A stretch of DNA of 64,000 bases from Bradyrhizobium sp. CCBAU 51627 (lineage in GTDB: Bacteria; Pseudomonadota; Alphaproteobacteria; Rhizobiales; Xanthobacteraceae). The translations under genes were made by a program, and so were the position numbers. The notes below the pieces were generated by a model that was given only the letters and a program-made list of their open reading frames with translations, did no database searches and had not been told where the DNA came from. The stretch lies in NCBI RefSeq assembly GCF_028128765.1, contig NZ_LBJG01000092.1, positions 1 through 64,000 on the forward strand, written 5' to 3'. Shown here piece by piece: positions 58,141-64,000 of this stretch (positions within the stretch are counted from its first letter, which is position 1; every line of letters starts with the position of its first letter).

Positions 58141-58728
58141 CTCGTGGATCAGCCTCGACAATTGCGACGCTGCCCATTCCCCCCAATGCCGCGACCGAAA
58201 TTCGGACCGCCAGCGTGCGCTTGCAGCTTGTGCCTTTTTGGGTGAGCCAGAGCGAGGACATCTCCTACTAGTCCGACGACAATGCAGCGCACGAGTCGTC
58301 CAAAATATCGAGCCTCCCACTCTCCATCGTGAGTCCCATCAAGAGCGGGCGTGGACTCACAACCAGACCAACGCACAGCCACTAACGATATACCGCGCTA
58401 TACGTCGGCCAACGTCAGCCGGTCCAGTTGGGAGCCGCGAGAATCACCACCGCGTCCGCTTTGTAGAACAGCCATTGCTCTCCGAAATACTCGGCGGTGT
58501 CAGGGATCTTCGCGAAAGGATTGCTGAGCACCGACGTACAGGCTCGAATGCAGAGCCTGCTCGCCTTTCTGGAACGGACACGGCTAGAAGCGGCTGTCGC
58601 GGTCGCAGCAAGAAGCTGCTGCCTACCAGATTGCAGAGGTGATCTGGCTGCCAGCACCAACTATCGAGCTAACCACAACTTGGCATCAAGCCAGCAATAT
58701 TTTCCGTGCCCAGCAGGAGGACTCTAGG
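58141..58728. other. no gene recognised
   Basis: Upstream region of the outer-membrane protein gene. Confidence 0.4.
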
Positions 58729-59598
58729 ATGAAGTGCAACAAGCAATTGTCGCTCGCGGGCATCATTGCGTTCGGGACGATCGCTTTTGTGAGCGGAAGT
58801 TTAGCTGCCGATTTGCCTGCGGCACCTATCGTCAAAGCGCCAGCTCCCGTTTATCCTCTCTTCAGCTGGACTGGAGGTTACATCGGCGGCAGTGTGGGCT
58901 CGGGTTGGGGTACCAGCCAGACCGCCCCCGCTGTGGGCAACACATTCATTGGCGCCCCAGTCAACCAGACGGTAAACCAGCTCATCGGCGGCACTGCCGA
59001 TTTTACTGTGCCATTGCCGCAGGTGCAGATGAATGGCTTCCTCGGTGGCGTACAAGCCGGTTACAATTTCCAGTCCGGTGTGATGGTCTACGGCGTGGAA
59101 GGCGATTTTTTGTGGAGTGGTGTCAAGGGGCGCAATGGCTGCTTTGTGGTCTTGAATTGTACGAACGACACCAAATGGATTGCCGATATCACCGGACGGG
59201 TCGGCCTCACGGTGGGCGACCGCGGCCTGGTCTACATCAAGGGCGGCGCAGCTTGGGCCGATTCAAGCATCGGCATCAACCAGTCCTTTGCCGTTACGTC
59301 GAACTTGGGGACTGGCTTTGCTGCTAACGGTACTGCCGATGGCCGAGCGACCAAGAAGATCTTTGGCGGCACACTGGGGGCCGGCGTGGAGTATGCCTTC
59401 CTGCCCGGCTGGTCAGCCAAAGTTGAGTATGACTACTTCGATTTCGGCAGGCAAGACGTAACGCTGCCGATTTCCGTCGCGAGCCGTGTGCAGACGGGCG
59501 ACATTGCGCCTGCTGCCATCGCTATTGGAGTCACGACGCCCGTCTCCTTCAAGCAACAGCTTCATACGATGCGGGTTGGCGTGAACTACCACTTCTGA
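58729..59598 (+). CDS. outer-membrane beta-barrel protein (Omp25/31-like)
   Basis: 289 residues. A signal peptide (MKCNKQLSLAGIIAFGTIAF, cleavage after LAA-D) leads into a short Pro-rich stretch (PAAPIVKAPAPVYP) and an eight-strand barrel of the alphaproteobacterial Omp25/Omp31 type. The barrel shows SWTGGYIGGSVGSGWG, MVYGVEGDFLWSGVKG, RGLVYIKGGAAWADSS, GVEYAFLPGWSAKVEYDYFD and a terminal Phe after MRVGVNYH. ATG 58729 has AGGAGG 8 bases upstream, an excellent site. The end in Phe is typical of proteins folded by the Bam machine. A decayed 3' copy lies in the opposite direction at 54.8-55.2 kb. Abundant surface protein, role in symbiosis unknown. Confidence 0.9.
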   Translation: MKCNKQLSLAGIIAFGTIAFVSGSLAADLPAAPIVKAPAPVYPLFSWTGGYIGGSVGSGWGTSQTAPAVGNTFIGAPVNQTVNQLIGGTADFTVPLPQVQMNGFLGGVQAGYNFQSGVMVYGVEGDFLWSGVKGRNGCFVVLNCTNDTKWIADITGRVGLTVGDRGLVYIKGGAAWADSSIGINQSFAVTSNLGTGFAANGTADGRATKKIFGGTLGAGVEYAFLPGWSAKVEYDYFDFGRQDVTLPISVASRVQTGDIAPAAIAIGVTTPVSFKQQLHTMRVGVNYHF

Positions 59599-59752
59599 TT
59601 GGCAGGAGTTTGATCTTACGTTCTGTCTGTTCCTACGGCAACTCACGCAGGACTGTAGCAGAAATTGAGCAACGAAAAGCTGCTGAAACAACTCGCCCAC
59701 AAGACGAGGTGAGACGCTAAAAAGGAGCTCGAACTCACAAAAGGCAGGCGGC

Positions 59753-60298
59753 CTAAAAGCTTGCAGAAGAATAGGCGGAAAGGATCAGGAGATCGAAGCG
59801 ATCGAGACGATTGATGGCCGCCTCGAGGTTGAGCTCGCGTCGCGCCAGCTGGAGCTTCTGCACGAGATCGGTGGTGCGGGTGAAGAGGACGCGCCATCCG
59901 TTCTCGATGAGGGCCAGGCCAATCGCTGCCGCCAAGTGGCTCTTTCCGCCGCCGGGCGGGCCGAACAACAGCAAATTGGCGCCCTTGCCCAGCCAGCTGT
60001 CACCGGCGGCGAGCGCCATCACCTGCGCCTTCGAGATCATCGGCACGGCTTCGAAGTCGAAGCTGTCGAAGGTCTTTCCGGCGGGCAAACGTGCTTCGAC
60101 AAGGTGTCGTTCGATCCGACGGCGGCCGCGTTCGGTGATCTCGTGCTCGGCGATGGTCGCGAGGAAGCGGCCGGCCGGCCAGCCTTCCTTGTCGGACTGT
60201 TCGGCAAATTGCGCCCACAGCACCTTGATGGCAGGCAGCCGGAGCTCATTGAGCAACAGATTGAGGCGCGCGGCATCAACCGTGTTCGTTACGCTCAT
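59753..60298 (-). pseudogene. istB: IS21 helper ATPase IstB, 3'-truncated
   Basis: The first ~170 residues of IstB, the AAA+ ATPase that helps IstA. The P-loop is visible (LLLFGPPGGGKSHLAAAIG). It then stops at RFDLLIL, just where the Walker B Asp pair should follow, and continues into unrelated sequence. ATG 60298 has GGAGG 6 bases upstream and overlaps the istA stop. Confidence 0.85.
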
Positions 60299-61808
60299 GC
60301 GGCACCTCCGGTCTCGGCGGTACCGATGAGGCATTCGTAGGTCGCAAGCGGCACGAGTTGCACCACGACGTTCGGCAGGTTGGCGGGATCGGGGGCGAAG
60401 TGAGCACGTAGCCGGTTGAGGTCGGGCAGTCGGCCGGCCTCGAGGTCGGCGGTGAGCTGATCGGCGAGTTCGGCCTCGCAGCCGCGTTCATGAGCGAGCG
60501 CGAGGAGATCGACCATGATCCGGCAGGCTTTTTTGTCCGGCAAGCGTTCGCGCAAGCGATCGAAGGTCTTCCGATAGGCATTCCGCGGGAACAGCCGATC
60601 TCGGTAGACCAGATTGAGAAGCGCCATCGGCTTGCGCCGCAGGGAATGGATCACGTGCCGATAATCGACGACCTGGTCGTACTTGCCATTGGGATGCGGC
60701 CGCCCACGCGGCAGGGTGACGAGATGGGTGCCGCCGACGAACACGTCGAGACGATCGTCGTAAAGGCGCACCCGCAGCCGGTGACCGATCAGCGCGATGG
60801 CACCGTGTAGAACACCTTGCGCAGGGTGAAGCCGCCGGACGAGGTCACGCGGACGATCACCTCTTCGTAGTCGGAGGTGCGCCGATCGGGCAGCTCCTGC
60901 AACACCACGCGCTCGCTATCGATCCGCTTGGCGTTGCGGGCATTGCGGCGGCTGACGATCTCGTCGATGAAGCCGCGATAGGTGGCAAGATCGTCGAAAT
61001 CGACAGTTCCGCGCAGCAGCAAGGCGTCCGCGATTGTTCGCTTGAGATGACCGTGAGGCCCTTCGATCGAACCATTCTCGTGAGCAACGCCTCGATTGTT
61101 GCGGGAAGGCCGCATGCCGTAATGGGCACAAAGGGCCTCGTATCGCTGCGTCAGATCGTCCCGTGCATCACGATCGAGATTGCAGAATGCGGCCGATAGA
61201 CTGTCGGTCCGATGCTCCCGCGGCGCCCCACCGAGCGACCAGAGGGCATTCTGCAGGCCTTCGGCCAAGGCAACGAAGCTCTCGCCGCCAAGCACGACGT
61301 GGGCGTGCTCGAACCCGCAATAGGCCAAACGGAAGTGATAGAGACGGTGATCCAACGGTGCACCCGCAACTGTAACACCCAACTCGTCCATGTCTGTGAA
61401 GTCGGAGAGGCCGAGTTGGCCAGGCTCGTGGGTTTGGCGGAAGATCACCTCCTGCTCCTCGCCGTGGATCGCCCGCCATGCACGGATCCGACGTTCCAGG
61501 GTACGACGGATACCGCTGCCGAGATCCGGATGACGCCGTAGCATCTCCTCGAACACCGCCACCGGGCGTAAGCCAGGTGCCGCCTTCAGGATCGGCACGA
61601 TCTCGGTCTCGAACACGTCGCTCAACGGGTCCGGCCGTCGCCGGCCGCGGGGCGCCTTCCTTTGCGATGGAAATCGGGGGTCTCTCTCGATCCGATAGGC
61701 GGTCGACGCACTGAATGATGCCTTGGCCGCCGCCACTGGCGGGCTATCGGTCTGACGGTACTTCATGTAGAGCCTCATCTGGTGATCTGTAATGTGTCGG
61801 CCGGGCAC
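59785..61808 (-). mobile_element. IS21-family insertion sequence, broken
   Basis: Contains istA with a frameshift and a truncated istB. Its right end probably lies beyond 61808 and includes the inverted repeat at 61899-61953; the left end is lost near 59785. Not able to move by itself. Confidence 0.75.
60295..61808 (-). pseudogene. istA: IS21 transposase IstA, one-base frameshift
   Basis: Nearly complete IstA in two frames. The first (GTG 61808, VPGRHITDHQMRLYMKYRQ) has the helix-turn-helix and DDE domain (LGLSDFTDMDELGV with catalytic Asp; NNRGVAHENGSIEGPHGHLK with the Glu). At about 60807 the sequence reads TCGCGCTGATC where one extra C would keep the frame (VPSRLIGHRLRVRLYDD). The second frame continues DDRLDVFVGGTHLVTLPRG to the normal end. 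So a single-base deletion, or a sequencing error, breaks it. Confidence 0.85.
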
Positions 61809-61898
61809 GCGAGTGATTCCTCTTGGCGGAAGAACCACCTGCATAACCCCGCCGGCCGCGATCACCAGTCGGCGCGGTCCTCCTCGGGATCGCGCCGA

Positions 61899-61953
61899 CG
61901 CTGGGCTCGTAACTCCGGTCGGGCTACGCCCTCCCTACGTCACGAGCCCAGCG
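61899..61953. repeat. 12-bp inverted repeat upstream of istA
   Basis: Arms CGCTGGGCTCGT and its complement around a 31-base loop; part of the IS flank. Confidence 0.6.
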
Positions 61954-62133
61954 AAACTCTCTCACCTTGATTGACGCTGCCTTCCATCCTGATCGCCGCG
62001 CGACACCCTCGGCCAGGGCGACGAAGCTCTCGCCGCAGGACTTGTAGTTGCCTCACGTGGCTCGGCGATCAGCTTCGGATCGCAGGCAGCGCGGGCGCGA
62101 CTCTCCGCCTTCTGACTTCAATCGGAAGCCAGT

Positions 62134-62401
62134 TCAGTTTCTGCGGAGAAAAATCTCGTGTTCAGAGCCTGGCGGCCCGATACTGGCCGTGTAGTTCACG
62201 CCCCCGAGAGTGAGACTTTTCTTTGGCTCAGACACGGATGGCAGAAGCTTGTGCAAATCCATTCGCAACTTGAGTTCTTCCGGCGCCCACTGATCTCCGT
62301 GCTGCCAGCTCGGGGGCACATAAAGAGACAAACTTGGCAACAGCTGGTTGCGCCGCACTTGCGGCGCATAAGGCGAACATGTTGAGTTGAAGCCGTCCAT
62401 G
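62134..62401 (-). CDS. mini type III effector candidate with one module
   Basis: 88 residues: a 20-residue leader (MDGFNSTCSPYAPQVRRNQL) plus one copy of the shared module (about 22-85): LYVPPSWQHGDQWAPEE, KLLPS, LGGVNYTASIGPPGS, EIFLRRN. ATG 62401 follows GGGGG by 5 bases. The leader and ribosome-site region (GGGGGTGGACATGGAC) are the same as at the effector start 22249, showing common origin. A tts box on the same strand starts 251 bases upstream. Smallest member of the family here; could be a truncated derivative. Confidence 0.65.
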
Positions 62402-62622
62402 TCCACCCCCGGAACGCTTAAAACCACTAAAGCTGACCACAGATGGTCGGCGACAGGTAGCAGCGCGGGCGCGGCCTGGCGCCTACCGACCTGGGGGGCT
62501 GGAAAAAGGCACTATCCTGCCGCCCCGCGCTGCCGTTGAGTTTAGCGGAAAGCGTGACTCGGCGCTGACCGTTCTGGATAGATAGCGCTGTCCCTGCCAC
62601 GCCCCGTTAACCACAACGGCTC

Positions 62623-62652
62623 TATATCCGGGCTGGCTTACTGAAAGCTGAC
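62623..62652 (-). promoter_or_regulatory. tts box (TtsI operator), divergent
   Basis: On the minus strand GTCAGCTTTCAGTAAGCC, then ATA at the expected position. Core has two mismatches but ends and spacing fit. Confidence 0.65.
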
Positions 62653-63244
62653 GAGACCCGGCAATTCCCAAAACGAAAGCGGCCCGTGTGGGCCAGTTGC
62701 GGTCGAGAGTGAGAACGACGTTCCGGCGACAGGCTCTGGTACCACGTCAGCCTGAGCATCTCGACAGCCAGCAGTGTCCAGCACCCGGCCTGTCGGAGGA
62801 CTGCAGGCGGCGGCCACCAGAAGGGCCTCTTACTTGTCGTTGAGCTCGCGCTCTGCCCGGTAGGCGGCTCTTCGCTTTGGTTCTCCGCCAGGTTGCCTTC
62901 GACAAAAACGTCGAAGGGTGGCGGACCGCCAAGTGGCCGACGCCCCGGCTTGTGGCGATCATGTCATCACTCATCCCGGCATCGGCCGCCCAACCGGATC
63001 TGCGCCACCTTGAGCGCGCAGCGGCTGCCTGCCTCCGCCCAACAAAAGCTCTAGCCGACAAAAAGAGAGGTATCTACGGCAATACGAATCGTAGATTACC
63101 TCGCGACATCGTGAGTTCAGAGCAATCGTAGGAGTACTTGGCAGGTCAGCTGAACCCACGTGCAGCGCTCCACACCTTCATCCGTGGGCGACATATGCTC
63201 TCGGCTCTGGAGGAAGTAGCTGCGATTGGGCTCTTATTGCAGGC
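62653..63244. other. no gene recognised
   Basis: No supported gene. Confidence 0.4.
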
Positions 63245-63646
63245 TCAGTGAATCGCCTGCCTTCCCGCAGGTGATGGCTGTGGCTTGAGATGATCCAATA
63301 TTTTCGAGCCGGCGCTGAACGACCTCGACCAGAATTTCTCCAGGAAATCCAGGTGACACCTCAACAGCTCCGAGGAAGTTTTGGAGTCCGCAATATTCTT
63401 CAGAAAGGTGGCCTGGTCATGCACAATGGAAGCAGTCAAACCTAGTCCGTCCTTCAGGGCCGTAGCGAACAGGTTGCTTGTCGCTTCAATCGAGCTCTGC
63501 CATTCCCGAAACGTAAATGGAATCGGCGATGCAGCCGTCGTAGATTTTCCAGCGCCATCGGCGGAAGCGCCAGATACCAAAGCCGGGTCGTGCCCGACAT
63601 GTGGCCGCCGCTCGCGTTTCTCGTCTTCGCTTGCATTCGGTGCCAT
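63245..63646 (-). CDS. phasin family protein
   Basis: 133 residues. After a polar, flexible leader comes a helical phasin-type part: PFTFREWQSSIEATSNLFAT, ASIVHDQATFLKNIADSKTS and LRCHLDFLEKFWSRSFSAGS. Phasins coat polyhydroxybutyrate granules, which Bradyrhizobium stores in nodules. ATG 63646 has AGGAGA 8 bases upstream, a strong site. Stands alone; no phaC or phaR nearby. Confidence 0.75.
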   Translation of the reverse strand: MAPNASEDEKRERRPHVGHDPALVSGASADGAGKSTTAASPIPFTFREWQSSIEATSNLFATALKDGLGLTASIVHDQATFLKNIADSKTSSELLRCHLDFLEKFWSRSFSAGSKILDHLKPQPSPAGRQAIH

Positions 63647-64000
63647 TCGAGATCTCCTGGCTTGAAGGGCTTATAACGTACCAAGTTGTTCGCGGCTCAT
63701 TTCGATCATCCCCTACAAGGTACCACAATTGCCAACACGCGATACCTACCTCATTTGGTAACGTGCCAGCAAAGGAGGGAGCGATACGGCGAGAGCCCAG
63801 GCTGTAAAGCTCGCGTCCGTGTGCTGTCGCTATGCTCATCGGCGCCCGCCCAGAGGCTGAGAACTGGGGCGATCGGATGGAGGATGGTGGCGGCTGCGCG
63901 TAGATGGATGGCGGAGACAAAGTCCGTGAGCGCACGTACATGGAGCAGCAATCAACATTCAATAATTGTCTACGAGGTCTCCAAGCCGCTGGAACGGGTG
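63647..64000. other. no gene recognised
   Basis: No supported gene up to the window end. Confidence 0.4.

Noticed and set aside
62424..62441. GGTCAGCTTTAG close to the 62401 start looked like a tts box
   Set aside because: Only the first half matches and it lies 23 bases from the ATG; a better box is at 62623-62652.
1..64000. tRNA genes, rRNA genes and CRISPR arrays
   Set aside because: No cloverleaf-like T-arm sequences, rRNA stretches or regularly spaced repeats with unique spacers were seen; the five repeats at 5422-5545 are IS21 ends.

Overview
The window looks like a piece of a Bradyrhizobium-type symbiosis island. Supporting signs are two nod boxes (NodD operators), eight tts boxes (operators of the type III secretion activator TtsI), ttsI itself next to a y4xJ/rhcC2-type secretin and a y4xK-type lipoprotein, effector genes of the NopM and NopP families, an rpoN gene, a cytochrome P450, a phasin, and many broken insertion sequences and decayed genes. 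Coding density is low, and long stretches hold only gene remnants, as is usual for such islands. Species cannot be fixed from the sequence alone.

Left part (1-20.8 kb): a TlpA/thioredoxin-like protein; an Lrp-type regulator, a restriction endonuclease and a tyrosine recombinase, all broken; a truncated IS21 element; a small cluster with a HEPN-like protein, a short membrane protein and a PIN-like nuclease (possible defence or toxin locus); a cold-shock protein; an exonuclease-BRCT protein; rpoN; IS256 and AAA-ATPase remnants; a LuxR-type quorum regulator without a luxI nearby; and a J-domain protein.

Middle part (20.8-45 kb): two type III effector candidates with tts boxes (22.2 and 30.6 kb), a DUF418 membrane protein, a SET-domain protein, a relaxase remnant, an MHS-family transporter, a nod-box-driven small cysteine-containing secreted peptide (34 kb), a decayed nopM, a 741-residue effector candidate, and a minus-strand cluster of pentapeptide protein, PanC-like ligase and cytochrome P450.

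Right part (46-64 kb): nopP and a frameshifted nopP paralogue, virK, a nod box followed by ttsI-rhcC2-y4xK, a broken and an intact copy of an outer-membrane beta-barrel gene, a 727-residue effector, a ParA remnant, a second broken IS21 element, a mini-effector and a phasin.

Inferred working logic: flavonoid-activated NodD acts on the nod boxes, one of which lies upstream of ttsI and one upstream of the small peptide gene. TtsI then acts on the eight tts boxes, each upstream of an effector-like gene. Four of those genes share a roughly 65-residue module (FSHGTQ..APD..GLLP..RYTA..GPGG) that I do not recognise as a named domain. This module family and the nod-box-driven peptide are the most interesting signals in the window.
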